A stretch of DNA of 64,000 nucleotides from Macrothele yani (GCA_039090855.1 CM076996.1:50124469-50188468); one strand, 5' to 3'. Counted from the stretch's first letter, positions 11,501 through 22,555 are shown. Numbers and translations are program-made. Notes: generated by a model not told the origin, from the sequence alone.

Positions 11501-12270
11501 CTCTTTCACTCTATGACTCCATCCGCTCTTCAATTGTCACCCTCTTCCTCCCCGTCTGGTCTCCTCCCTGTTTCTTCTGCCTCTCTTCCTCTTTCGTTTT
11601 TTCTACTCTTTCGGGGCTCTGCTCTTCCTCTCTCTAGTTTTTCCGTTCAATCTGTTTATCACTTCCTTCCTCATACCGGATGTCCGACCCGCCGCTCTAC
11701 AGCAGGTGTGGTCTGTTGCAGCCTCACCTCTTTCCTCTCCGCAAGAATGCAACATTCATTGGCTATACCCACACCGCCGTCTGCTTGTTGGAGCCACGCT
11801 CTTCAGAATGACGCTGGCTGCCTCCCTCACCTGCTCTTTCTGCCTGTCAACAGCCGACATTCAACATGTATATCAACACTGCCCGGTGATCTTACCTCTC
11901 CAACATCTGGCCTTCCCCATCGTCAAGCATCTGTCTGGAGTTGATCTCAAAATCCAAGCTTCTAACACAGTACTCCGTTCCTGCTCTTCACCGGTGCCTC
12001 TTCCGGATGCATGTGCCTATGTCTTCATCTTGGCACGTCATGTTATTTAGTGCTTCCACATCCAGCTTCAACCTGACGCTACCATGCCGTCCCTCATCCA
12101 AGAGGGGAGGCGCTTTGTCATCAATTTCGGCCGCGCCTAACATCACGCCTGCTCCTTGCTTTTGCCTCCGCCCGTGCGGAGGGCCTCATCCCACAATTTA
12201 TCTGTGTATGGTCTCCGCATCGCCGGTGGTTCTCCGGGCCTTCTATGACCTACGTCTGCAGATTTAAACA
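8541..12270 (+). pseudogene. Tx1-1 ORF2: endonuclease and reverse transcriptase
   Basis: ORF2 proteins nick the target and copy the RNA into it. The APE endonuclease runs from NCRDLSTPLANAL (8546): Glu in DVLLLQETN, a stop at 8949 just before DSNCTL, then RLDRFYAS and SSDHCAVTV. The reverse transcriptase at 9850-10705 has PDGLPPIFYR, NWRPISLLS, the catalytic Asp in LINLDQRTAFDN, and YSAYTDDSQF in place of the usual FADD box. A C-terminal part (WGASWAAASQKFLGVHLG) leads to a Cys/His motif (CSFCLSTADIQHVYQHC). There are frameshifts near 9400 and 10700 and several stops. The order of domains matches the second Tx1 copy at 39.4-42.6 kb. Confidence 0.8.
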
Positions 12271-13335
12271 CCTGATTACCTGGAGTTACCTCACTTTGCA
12301 AACTCTCTGGGGTTTTTTTGTTTTTTTTTTTTACTGGACTTTTTTCTCCCTGACACCACGTATCTTCTTCTCGTATGATACTACCTAGAAGAACTCAATG
12401 CTGATTTTTCTTCACTCCACCTTTTGATTCATCCTACATGCCTAAAGGGATATTTATCATTGCTTTTGCTGCCTTACGACAGACACACCATCTCTTATTT
12501 TAACTATGCACAATTTTGTTTGTCAATACTTTTGTCAAGATTTGTACATACCCATCTTTTACTTGTATCACCTTCATTGTGTTCTTTGCACCAGTTCGGT
12601 TATGTATCTATGCTTCCGACACCATTCTGCTGTCTATTTCATTTGTATTTGTAGGCATATCAGTGTACATACCACCCCGTTTGCTGTTCATCTTACTGTG
12701 TTTACGATGACCTATATTTTGTACTGTGCCTTATTCAGCCCTGGCGCTGAACGCCGTGATTTCTTATATTTCCTGTTTGCACCATGTATATACTGCTTTG
12801 CATATGTTGTACATACATCCCCCGTTACGAATTCCTCTTACTGTGACTTCGATGAGCTCTAGTTTGTGCTGTTCCCGTTTCAGCCCTGAAGCTGTACGTT
12901 GTAAATTCTTATATTTTCTGTTTGCACCATTTATTTACTGCATTTTGCATATGTCGTACATTGCAGCTTACTTTTTGTTCTACATAATACAGCCGTAGTG
13001 CTGTCCTGTTACGACACTTCTTATTATTGCATATATGTTATTCGTTCTGTAAATATATCTGTCATACTCATCTTGTACATTACGCTCATTCCATGTACAT
13101 ACACATCAGTTCTTCGCTATTTTCGTGGCGCAGTCATAGCCTTCCGTATTTATCCATAAGTGTTCTCTTCTGCATGTATTGTATATATTTTTGCCTTCAT
13201 CATTTGTACATAGCACTCATTCCCAGTATACTGTATATACATCTATTATGTTTGTTCTTTTTCCTGGCGTGGCGTTGTCCGGGCTCATGTAACCACAGCT
13301 CCTCTTTATTGCTCAGAATAAATAATTTGAAAAGC
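12271..13335 (+). repeat. Tx1-1 3' region with internal ~147-bp direct repeats
   Basis: The region is T-rich. The stretch at 12737-12813 (CAGCCCTGGCGCTG, then TTGCACCATGTATATACTGC) recurs at 12884-12963 (CAGCCCTGAAGCTG, then TTGCACCATTTATTTACTGC), a period of 147 bp. Weaker relatives lie at 12590-12730 and 13030-13260. It has no coding content. Confidence 0.65.
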
Positions 13336-13849
13336 CGGGGGAACGCTATTTACCACATTGCACTGTTCCTACGGTCAACTTTGGAGCTGGCAGTGTGCTC
13401 GTGTGGGGGTGTTTTTCGTGGTATGGTCCCGGCTCATTGCTTATCGTGGACAAACGTGTTAACCAGCAAGTCTTCCTCGATATTCTGGATAATTATGCCC
13501 AACCAACTCTGTGGCAATACTATGGAACCGAGCCTTGTTGGTTCCAGCAGGATAATACACCTAGCCATAAAACAAGGACTGTTACGGCGTGGATTGACGA
13601 TAATTCCATATCGTGTGTAGACTGCCCAGCACAAAGCCCTGATCTTAATCCCATAGAGCGCATATGGGAAGAATTAGAGCGCCGCTAAAGAACTTTGGAA
13701 CCAAGGCATACTACTAAGCAACAGTTAGCGGCAGTATTACGTACTGAATGGAAGCGCATACCATTCGATGAGTTCCAAAACCTTGTCGAAAGCATGTCTC
13801 GAAGGGTCAGTGCATGCATTAAGGCCAAAGATGGACCGACACCGTACTA
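13336..13849 (+). pseudogene. Tc1-like transposase, C-terminal half (continuation of Tc1-B)
   Basis: This continues the 6048-6510 gene. It reads KPGERYLPHCTVPTVNFGAG, then VLVWGCFSW, the second catalytic Asp in WFQQDNTPSHK and the third acidic residue, Glu, in SPDLNPIERIWEEL. A TAA stop after ELERR is followed by an in-frame C-terminus (QNLVESMSRRVSACIKAKDG) ending at 13849. An AATAAA lies at about 13859. Confidence 0.85.
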
Positions 13850-13926
13850 ATGTATGTCAATAAATGCTATGTTGTGTTTCTCTTCAAGGTGTCCGGTGAC
13901 CTTTGTCAATAGAGTGTGTGTGTATA

Positions 13927-15146
13927 CACTGAGTGGCCACTTTATTATGACCACCTGACAGTTTTAAGCATATGAGCTATGGTTGCACGCTGTTGCCGCC
14001 AGAGGGCGAGGCTAGTATAAAAAGGGAAAGCTTAGTACTTGCGACAGTAGAAGAAGTGATTTTTGGTTGACGAGATGGGTAAAAATCCGATTTGACGGAC
14101 TTTCAACGTGGGTTGATTGGAGCAGCTCGGATCCATGGAGCGAGTATAACCGAAACCGCCGCATTCATGAAATGTTCCAGAGCATCTGTTGTTAAGGTGT
14201 TTAAAGACTGGACTGTCAGCCACAAAACTGGGCCTCTGCGTGCAACGTGTAGTCGTCATCGACTAGTGACTGCTCGGGCGGAACGGAGAGTGTCCAGACT
14301 GGTAACAGACAACAGAAGGGCAACAGTGCAGCGAATTACAAATCATCTTAATCAAGGATCCCCTCAAGTGATCTCTGCACACACTGTTCGCCGTACACTG
14401 CATCGGATGGGATATGGCAGCCGAAGGCCTGTTCGAACACTATTGCTGTCTGCAGTTAGCAAGGGAAAACGTCTCCAGTTTGCACAGGAGCACAAGGATT
14501 GGACAGTCGATAATTGGAAACAAATTATGTGATCTGATGAATCACGTTTTCAGTTGCACCATGCCGATGGGCGAGTGAGAATTTGGCGGAAACAGCACGA
14601 AAGCATGGACCCGAAATGCATTGCTACAACCCTTCAAGCTAGTGGAGGCAACGTTATGGTTTAAGGAATGTTCTCCTGGCATGCTTTGGGCCCTTTAATT
14701 CGTGTTGATCAACGTCTTACTGGCACATCATATCTAAACATCGTTACGGACCAAGTGCATCCTGTCATGTGGATGGTTTATCCCAATGGCGATGGCTACT
14801 TTCAACAAGATAATGCGTCCTGCCATAGTGCTCGTATTGTACAGGATTTGTTTCAGGAACATACCGGTGAGTTTACTTTGCTTAGGTGGGCCCCACAATG
14901 TCCAGATCTCAACCCCATTGAGAATTTGTGGGATGAAGTTGAACTAGCCATCAGACAGCTGGATCCACAACCCTGCAATCTCACACTCCTGGAAAGTGCT
15001 GTTCATCAAGCATGGTTTCAGATTCCACAAACCACCTATCAACATCTCGTGGAGTCCATGCCACGAAGAATCGACGCAGTATTAAAGGCAAAAGGTGGCC
15101 CAACGAAGTACTGAGGGGGTGGTCATAATAAAGTGGCCACTCAGTG
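13927..15146 (+). mobile_element. Tc1-like transposon with perfect 29-bp termini (Tc1-C)
   Basis: The left end at 13927-13955 (starting CACTGAGTGGCCACTTTATT) is the exact reverse complement of 15118-15146. TA flanks both sides (13925-13926 and 15147-15148). The length is 1220 bp. It lies 10 bp from the end of Tc1-B. The perfect termini contrast with the broken transposase, so it could in principle still be moved by a related enzyme. Confidence 0.95.
14075..15114 (+). pseudogene. Tc1-like transposase of Tc1-C
   Basis: The ATG at 14075 starts MGKNP. A one-base shift follows, then the frame runs LTDFQRGLIGAARIHG with a helix-turn-helix (ITETAAFMKCSRASVVKVF). Catalytic residues are present: Asp in SDESRFQLHHADGR, Asp in YFQQDNASCHSAR and Glu in CPDLNPIENLWDE. 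The C-terminus is VESMPRRIDAVLKAKGGPTK. Two in-frame stops break it: TGA at 14530, where Tc1 relatives have Trp, and TAA at about 14662 (VMV, stop, GMFSW). Apart from these lesions it is full length, about 340 codons. Confidence 0.9.
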
Positions 15147-15148
15147 TA

Positions 15149-16309
15149 TATACAGGGGGTATAGGAAAGTGCCTTTAGCCTGGAATAACTTGCGAACCGA
15201 GAGAGGTACAGTTATGCAAGTGAGATAACGGTATAGTAAAGCGACTACGCCCGATCGAATGCAACCAATAGCAGCGCCCCTGGTGGCGAAATGCTGAAGT
15301 CAACCATTGCAAATCAAAAACGAAAAGAGATAGAGCAAAACTTTCGTTTCCAAAGTTCTGGAGCGTCAATTCATTAGTACAAAACAGCATTTGTTTTACA
15401 CGGATAAGATAAATTGTCGCTTTAATACCCTAAAATGTCCGAAATCGATGTGCGACGATTCGAACCTGCATATTCACATTTTGCAAATGTAACCGTATGC
15501 AAATGCAGATTGTGACATACATTGTGCCGTACCTACAATATAAAGCATTTACTTCCTTCAGGGGAGGATGATTGGGATAATGATTTCACACTGCCGTAGT
15601 AGGCATTCGAACCTGAGCTTCGTCTTGGTTTCACTTCTCCTTGGAGCGACCAACGTCCACTCGCCAACTTCAAAATTTCTCCTTAACGTCACTCTAATGG
15701 GCTAACCAGCCGCTGTTGTCATTCGGATCCCAGCACCGAAATTACTGCTTTAACATGCAGATACCAGCATTCCGCTGACTTAATGTCAAACTGGCCGCTC
15801 CAGCTGACTCGAGTTGCTGTTCTCCTTTTTCTTAAAAATGCGGGTGGTTTGCTGCTTCATTTCCCCAGTCACATAGCAGCACATTGACATCTCGTCTTTA
15901 ACATCGAAGAGCTTACAGACAACTGAAATTTCTTCCTTTTTTCACGCCAAGTGCGCAATCTTCCACACAAAAAGAGAGCAATTGTACTCGAAAATGCTTT
16001 AAACAATCGACGAATTTACGATAATTCGCTCAACCTCTTGTCCCCCATCTTCAGTCATTTCTACAAGTGGCCCGCTTCGAAACTTTCCTCCTTCCCTGTT
16101 TAGACTGGCCGTCAGCAGCAACCTACGATTTATGACCTAAAAGCACTAACTCCGACCACCCAGCCTGTGTGAAAATTCTTCGTCTCTTTTCTGTCCTTTC
16201 CCCAGATAAAACTTTCTCTTTTGTTTACACTTTAAAACTCCAATAAAGCCTCGAACTTAATTATTTTTTAATTAATTTCATACATCCACCACGCCCATTA
16301 ATTCGGGAG
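15149..16309. other. Stretch without a recognised gene
   Basis: Two segments carry a minus-strand B-box-like sequence: GGTTCGAATC from about 15467, and GGTTCGAATGCC near 15605-15616 with an A-box-like GGTTAGCCCATTAGAG about 90 bp away. They may be remnants of tRNA-derived SINEs, but neither folds as a tRNA over a normal length. The rest shows nothing. Confidence 0.4.
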
Positions 16310-16590
16310 GTGTGTCGTAACAGTACTATCGAGTGTCGGGATATTCGGTCCTGTGTTCATCAACGGCACAGTGACCTCTGATGCTTACTTCCGTATTCTA
16401 AGTAAGAAATTTGTTCCTTTACTGATGAGATATGAAAATGACGTGAGTGCACATTGGTTTAAGGAACATGGCGCCAGACCTTACACTAGCGATGACGTTG
16501 TTCACTTCATTCGGGATGATTTCGCAGGAGAGAGTCTCCTCGAACTGGTATCCAGCATATTTTCATGGTTTTTATCTCCACCAACTTTCC
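16310..16590 (+). pseudogene. DDE-type (Tc/mariner-related) transposase, 5' fragment
   Basis: The frame at 16340-16560 reads GPVFINGTVTSDAYFRILSK, then FVPLLMRYENDVSAHWF, GARPYTSDDVVHFIRDDF, and in a shifted frame NWYPAYFHGFYLH. This is the middle of a DDE_3-type transposase whose relatives read WFQQDGARPHT; here the QQD segment is KEH, so the second catalytic Asp is lost. It is cut at about 16590 by the LINE that follows and resumes at 23711. Confidence 0.75.
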
Positions 16591-16985
16591 CCGCACGCGG
16601 ATAATTCGTTTTCCAGTTATTTGGGGAGAAGCGACCCCACGCTCCAAGCTGACATTGTGACCGAACATCTTGTCTTTCCGTATTTGTACGATGTCATCAC
16701 CGCAGGGACAGCTATTCATCCAGCTGATGGGGAGTAGCGCTCCCACGGGTCAAGCTGACCTTGTGACTGCATATATGGTCTTTCCCCGCATGGGGATAAT
16801 TGGTTTTCCAGTTATTTGGGGAGTAGCGCCCCCACAGCCCGAGCCGATCTTTTGACCGAACATCTTGTCTTTCTGTATTTGTGCGATGTCATCACCGCAG
16901 GGACAGCTGTTCATCCAGCTGATGGGGAGTGGCGACCCTACGGCCCGAGCCAACATGTAATGTCTGATGTTTTCCCAATTTTAAG
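16591..16985 (+). repeat. Two ~195-bp 5' monomers of the I/Jockey LINE
   Basis: TTTTCCAGTTATTTGGGGAG begins at 16609 and again at 16804. The following sequence (CCGAACATCTTGTCTTTC, then GATGTCATCACCGCAGGGAC) is repeated with few changes. Such tandem 5' units act as promoters in some LINEs; that role is inferred here. Confidence 0.75.
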
Positions 16986-17723
16986 CCTTTTGTTGCTACC
17001 ATGCCATGCACCCGCCTCAGTTGTAGGTTGCTGAGGTTGTGACTATGCGTCAGCGTCGGTGTTTGGTTTCTCCTTTTTTTTCTTTATTCCCAATTTTATG
17101 TTTCCCTCTTTGTTTTCCGCGCTGGTTAGCTCGACCTACCTGCACGTTTGCCGTGTGCGGTGACCCGTAAGGTGGAAAAGGGTATGCTGGAGGTTGCGGC
17201 TTCTGGAGGACAGGGTGTTCTTGTCGCCAGCTGCCGACACTCCACTTTTCCCCTGCTTCACCCTAAACGGGCTGCTGGGAACTAACCCACTCCTAGTCAA
17301 TGACGTCAGTGGCCGAACGGAGTCCTGTCTTCTAACAGCTTGTCGTTGCGTGCGACAGGGTGAGTCTGGGATAGTGTGGGCATGGCAAAGTGGTGTTACC
17401 AAGACACAAGAAAGTCGCGGCTCTCGCTGAGCGTATGTCCACCCTGTCAACTTACTATATCCCCTTTTTGACCCTAGAGCCGTGTTCTGCGTCCACCTGG
17501 GCTTGCAGACTTCAGGCTCTCCCTCGTTGGGCTCTGTGCGGGGCATGGAATTTGGAGGATCAATTTTCTCTCTTTCTTTAGGGCTTTTAAGAATGTTTCC
17601 CATGGAGCGACATCGAAGCGTCCAATGGAGGACGGGGACCATCCCTTCCACCAAGAAACTTCTCTGTCTGACACTTGTAATGCTCCGTTTCTCCTGATAC
17701 ATTCTATCGATTCTTCATAACCT

Positions 17724-18686
17724 TTGAGTGCCAAGAGCCTGTTCTGGATTAATAAAGCTCTTCAGACCGTTGATCGCTCTCCGCGCAATGTCAAGAAGCT
17801 TCTTTCAGGGGATCTTCTTGTCGAAAAATTTCATTCCAGACATAGTGCCACCCTGCTTACCACGACCGCACTGTTGGGTATTTGTGTGCAAGTGACACCG
17901 CATGGCTACTTGAATTCCTCTAGCGGCGTAGTCACCCCCTGCGACTTAATTGAATGCAGCGATGAGGAGCTACTTGAGGAACTAGGGAAACGACATGTCA
18001 CTGGGGTTCGAGGGATTCCTTTAAGGCGAGATGGGAAACTTGTCCCCTTTCGGAATATCATCTTGACTTTTGACACCCCAACCCTACCGACTTCCATCAC
18101 GGCTGGGTACTTACGTCTTGACGTTCGCCCCTATATACCCAATCCTCTGAGATGCTTCCAGTGCCAGCGTTAAGGACACTCCCAGCAGGCGTGTCTCGAC
18201 GTGGATAGGTGTGGTCGCTGTGTTTCTAAGGATCATCCTTTGCTGAAATGCGCGGCGGCTTCTGAACGCTGCATCAACTGTGAAGGATCCTATTCTGCTG
18301 CTTCTAAGCAACTTCCAAAGTGGATGAAGGAGCAGGGTATTCAACGCCTGAAGACCATTGAACATCTTTCTTATCCAGAGGCCAGACGGCGGATCGTCCC
18401 TGGCCGACCAGGTCGGCGATCATATGTTTCAGTTGTGGTCCAGAAGGACACTGTTGCGGTCCAAACTGAGGTTCACATCACAGCGCGGTGTCCCTACGAT
18501 TTCGAAGACATCGTTACTGCTGGACTAGAGGCCCTCAAATCTTGCCGTAAAGCTCCCAAAGCGACACCCACTTCGTCGCCGAAAAGATCAACAACTACGA
18601 CTGGCACTCAGGATACGGATACGGCAAAGACGACACCAGAGAAGCAAAAACCCAGCTCTTCCTTCCTCTCCGAAATCTGGAACTAA
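17724..18686 (+). pseudogene. I/Jockey LINE ORF1 with zinc knuckles
   Basis: This gag-like protein binds element RNA. The frame from 17724 gives about 320 codons with a single TAA at 18171. Visible parts are an RRM-like body (VRGIPLRRDGKLVPFRNIIL, then GYLRLDVRPYIPNPLRC) followed by CCHC knuckles. The first is CFQCQR, stop, GHSQQAC; the second is CGRCVSKDHPLLKC; the third is CINCEGSYSAASK, where the expected His is Tyr. A low-complexity Ser/Thr/Lys tail follows. ORF2 begins about 190 bp downstream. Confidence 0.85.
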
Positions 18687-18830
18687 AAATCAGGGTCGGG
18701 AGATTCTTCCCAGAAACCCGGGGACCAAACACTGTTCCGTGTACCCTCCAGGCAAATCACGTCCACGTCTGGTCACTGAAGATTTCCCGTAGGAACTGAT
18801 GGACTCTGAAACCTATTAGGCGTCTTAGTC

Positions 18831-18945
18831 TTTGTCACTTTTCCTCATCTTTCTCTTTTCCTTTTTTCATTATTGCCTTCATCATCCAGTGGAATTGCCG
18901 TGGCCTCCGACCAAGAATTGATGATTTGAAAGTCTTGCTGTCCTC
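18831..18945 (+). repeat. Inverted repeat arm 1 in the LINE endonuclease
   Basis: This is the normal-orientation segment (from TTTGTCACTTTTCCTCATC through the QWNCRGLRPRIDDLK codons). Its reverse complement lies at about 19364-19476. Confidence 0.85.
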
Positions 18946-19363
18946 GCACGCGCCACTGCGCGCGTGTCTCCAAGAGACAAAACTCCGCACAACGGACACT
19001 TTTTCGTTGCGCAGGCCTTTTCTTTTTCACAAAGACGATGAGGACGGAGTTATCGCGTGCGGCGGTGTGGCCCTTCTTGTTCCTCATGGTGCCCCTGTCA
19101 CTGCCGTCTCTTTGCATACTCCTCTGCAAGCGGTGGCAGCGAGACTTTCTGTGAACATTCAGATCACAGTCTGTTCCATCTACTTACCACCAGATGCTGT
19201 AAGCCTTTCCGACTTGGAGGATTTAGTTGACCAGCTGAAGTATCCTTTTATCCTGTTAGCTGACTTTAATGTACACTATCCGTTGTGGGGTGACAACAAT
19301 CGAAACTCCAGGGGCCAAGTTGTCCAGGCCCTGCGAGGACTGCGAGGACAGCAAGGCTTGCGA

Positions 19364-19484
19364 GGACAGCAAGCCTTTCAAATCATCAATTCTTGGTCGG
19401 AGGCCACGGCAATTCCACTGGATGATGAAGGCAATAATGAAAAAAGGAAAAGAGAAAGATGAGGAAAAGTGACAAAGAGTCTGT
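19364..19484 (-). repeat. Inverted repeat arm 2, an inverted duplicate of 18831-18945
   Basis: The sequence from AGCCTTTCAAATCATCAATT to GAAAAGTGACAAAGA is the reverse complement of arm 1. It replaces endonuclease coding sequence after NRNSRGQVVQ. A short run of GCGAGGACAGCAAG repeats precedes it. Confidence 0.85.
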
Positions 19485-20757
19485 GTCCAACACGTCACTC
19501 TGTCTCCATAACACGGAGACAACAACCTACTTCCATTAACCTACGCATTCGTACTCAGCCATTGATCTGTGTTTGAGTTCACCATCTTTATATCCTGACT
19601 GGTCCTGGAGCTTGTCTGGTGATCGATCTCCTTAGCAGTGATCACTTTCCATTCTTTCTTCGTCTAGCACGTGACGGATACCACCATCCCCCTGTCCCGC
19701 TAGATGGGATACAGATCGGTCCAAGTGGGACGTATTCACCGCTTCGGCGACTATTACTCCTACCAAGGTGACCTCAGGTACGATCAAGGATGCTGTTGCA
19801 GCGGTAACTGATTTTATTGTGCAAGCGGCAGAACTCTCCATTCCGCAGACGTCGACTAATCTTCCACGTTGTCCGAAGCCTTGGTGGAATTCCGACTGCA
19901 AGACAGCACGTCAGTTTCAGCATAAGGCTTGGGGTAGGTTTGGTTGCTTCCCCACGGACGCTAACCTCCTTGCTTTCAAGAAAGCCAAGGCTTATGCGCG
20001 CCTCGTCCGTCGGCATCATGAATGGGAGTCCTGGATCCAGTACGTTTCCGGGATCAACACATCCACCAGCTCTAAGATCGCTTGGGACAGGATTCGCATT
20101 GTTCGGGGAATGTACCCATCTGGGGAGATCTCCATTCTCGAGAGTGATGGACGAACGGTTGCTGGCACTCATGGTATTGCTGACTGTCTTGGTACTGCAT
20201 TTTCTTCGGTGTCCAGCAGCAGCAATTACCCTTCTTCGTTCCAGCAGCTTCAGACGCGGCTTGAGAGAAAAACATATTCTTTGAGCCGTTTTCCTCCGAG
20301 ACTCTATAAGCCCGTTGACTGCAGAGGAACTGAAGATTGCTTTGATTCGGTCTGGCCGAACATATGTCGGGCCGAATAACATCCACTACGATATCTTGAA
20401 GCACCTCTCTCCATCATCTCTGGACTGTCTACTAATTCTGTTTAACAGGATTTGGCACGAGCGCGTGTTTTTTGATTCTTGGCGGACAGCTATTGTCAAA
20501 CCTGTTCTCAAACCTTTTAAAGATCCCACAAACCCGTTGAACTACCGTTTCATCGCTATAACGAGCTGTCTTTGCAATGTGCTAGGATGCATCATCAATT
20601 TTCGTTTGATGTTTTACTTGGAAACCATCGCATTTCATCACCTCATCAGAGTGGTTTCCGTCAATTTTGCTCCACCAGTAATCATCATGTTCACCTTGAA
20701 ACATCTATCAGGGAAGCGTTTGTCCTGCGTCAGCACATGGTCTCCGTGTTCTTCGAC

Positions 20758-20809
20758 ATGAAAAAAGCTTACGATCGGACGGGAAGATCCGTCTGATCGT
20801 AAGCTTTTT
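20758..20809. repeat. Hairpin-forming inverted duplication in the reverse transcriptase
   Basis: AAAAAGCTTACGATC, the codons of the MKKAYDR active-site motif, is repeated in reverse complement about 20 bp downstream around a short loop. The arms match at 20 of 21 positions. The insertion destroys the frame directly after the catalytic Asp motif. Confidence 0.85.
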
Positions 20810-22484
20810 CCGTGATCTGCACGACTGCGGATTGCGGGGAAACTTACCAACTTTCATTGCCGGTTTTCTCCAGAGCCGGATGTTCCATGTGCACGTCGGA
20901 TCGACCGTCTCTGCGTTGTGTCCACAGGAGCAGGGTGTCCCTCAAGGCTCCATTTTATCAGTCACTCTTTTCATTCTTCGTGTTAATTGTATTTTCACTT
21001 TACTTCCTCCGATGGTTCGTAGATCGATGTATGTGGATGATCTTCAGATTTCGTGTGCTGCCGTCAACATGCGCACAATTGAGAAGCAATTGCAGTCGAC
21101 CATTACTAAAATATCTTCCTGGGCTTTACGAAATGGTCTTGGCTTCTCGATACAGAAAACCATAGCGTGCATTTTTGCTCAAACGGCGTCTTCACCCAGA
21201 TCATCATTTCCGTCTGGAGTTCTCTACCATCCCTGTAGTATCAGAAGTCAAGTTCCTGGGATTGACCTTTGACCGCGCACTCGCCTTCCGTCCTCACATT
21301 CATTCCTTGAGGATGAAGTGCACAAAGTCTTTGAGTATCCTTAAGGTCATCTCCCGAACATCTTGGGTGGCTCACAGGTGCTAAATGTTTCGCATGCATC
21401 ACTGTCTTGTCCGGTCAATGTTGGACTGCGGATATGTTACGTACGGTTCTGCACGGCCTTCTGTATTAAGACGCCTTGATCCGGTTCATCACCAGGTTTA
21501 ACGTCGGTGCACTGGCGCTTTTCGTACTTCTCCCGTGCATAGCCTGTATGCCGAGTCGCATGAACCGCCGTTGTGCCTCCGGCGTCAGCAACTGTCTCTC
21601 CAGTTTTATACCTAGCTGAAATCTCTACCTGATCATCCACTGTATAATTCCGTCTTCAACCCACAATGTGTCTGCTTGTTTTCCAACCGCCCTTCTTGTG
21701 CTCTAACTTTCGGGATTCGGATGTCAGACAAGGTGCGCGATGGTGGCCTAGACTTATCGACGATTGGTGTGACCCAGCTTTTCATGATTCTCCTTGGCAG
21801 TCGGCTCAGGTGATGGCCGATCTCTCTCTCTTTCTGGGTGGCCTAAGTACTGCACGCCTGCGCTCGTTTTCCTGCAGCTTTTTGCCGAGCACCTCTCGCT
21901 CCAACCCGATTTCGTGCCTGTCCTCACCGATGGCTCGAAATCCGGTGATGTTGTAGGCTCTGCCTTTGTGTGTATTAATGAGACATATGCTGACAGGATT
22001 CCACCGGTGGCGACAGGCTTTACGGCGGAAATACATGCAGTTCACCTCGCCTTGCGTCACATGCAGTCTTGCTCACATCGTCGCGTCACGCTTTGCACTG
22101 ACATCCAAGTTTTATCTTCTCCTGTGGTCACTGATTCTCCAGTCACCCGAGATGTTCGTCGCCTCTTGCGGACTTCGATTGATGCTGGATTCCTTGTCCG
22201 AATCTGTTGGGCTCCTGGCCATGTTGGGATTCGTGGTAACGAGCTGGCAGATGCCTCTGCCAGGTCTGTCGCCTCCATGCCGTTCACTCGACTGCCGCTG
22301 TTTTTTAGAGATTTTCGTCCTGGTATCACTGGCATTCATCATGGCTGAGTGGCAGTCCCTTTGGTCCCAGCAGGGCAGGAACAAACTTCTCTCCATCAAA
22401 CCACAGATCGGGCTATGGCCATATGTAACGTACCTGCCCGAAGGACGCACACGACATAAAGGCAGATAGGAATCAGAATAAAAC

Positions 22485-22555
22485 GTCCGCGTAGCTCAAT
22501 TGGTAGAGCAACTTATTCCGGAATGGGGGATCCGGGTTCGAATCCTGGCGTGGAC
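22485..22555 (+). other. tRNA-like sequence, TRIM-B LTR 1
   Basis: This 71-nt tRNA-like segment has acceptor arms GTCCGCG and CGTGGAC, D arm GCTC/GAGC and T arm CCGGG/CCTGG around TTCGAAT. Relative to TRIM-A the fourth acceptor pair has changed from T-A to C-G on both strands. Confidence 0.8.

Larger units (their letters stand above)
6510..13335 (+). mobile_element. Near full-length Tx1-type LINE (Tx1-1)
   Basis: This is a non-LTR retrotransposon of about 6.8 kb with a 5' leader, ORF1, ORF2 and a long 3' region. ORF2 has an APE endonuclease and a reverse transcriptase whose motifs (NWRPISLLSIDYK, LINLDQRTAFDN, GQLFALAFEPFL) resemble the Tx1 branch of the L1 group. The 3' end reads AATAAATAATTTG just before the host transposon resumes. 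It inserted within the Tc1-B transposase codons; I could not define a target duplication. All ORFs have stops or frameshifts. Confidence 0.75.
5869..13916 (+). mobile_element. Tc1-like transposon split by a LINE insertion (Tc1-B)
   Basis: The left end at 5869 (CACTATATTGAAAAAAGTC) and the right end, read from 13916 on the minus strand (CACTCTATTGACAAAGGTC), are diverged inverted repeats next to TA. Removing the LINE at about 6510-13335 leaves roughly 1.23 kb, the normal size for a Tc1 element. The two transposase halves are co-linear across the LINE. A short CA run lies between the right end and the next TA, and a second Tc1 element starts at 13927. Confidence 0.8.

Noticed and set aside
16591..16985. 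Host gene promoter
   Set aside because: The two 195-bp units sit at the LINE 5' end, right after the interrupted transposase, so they belong to the LINE.
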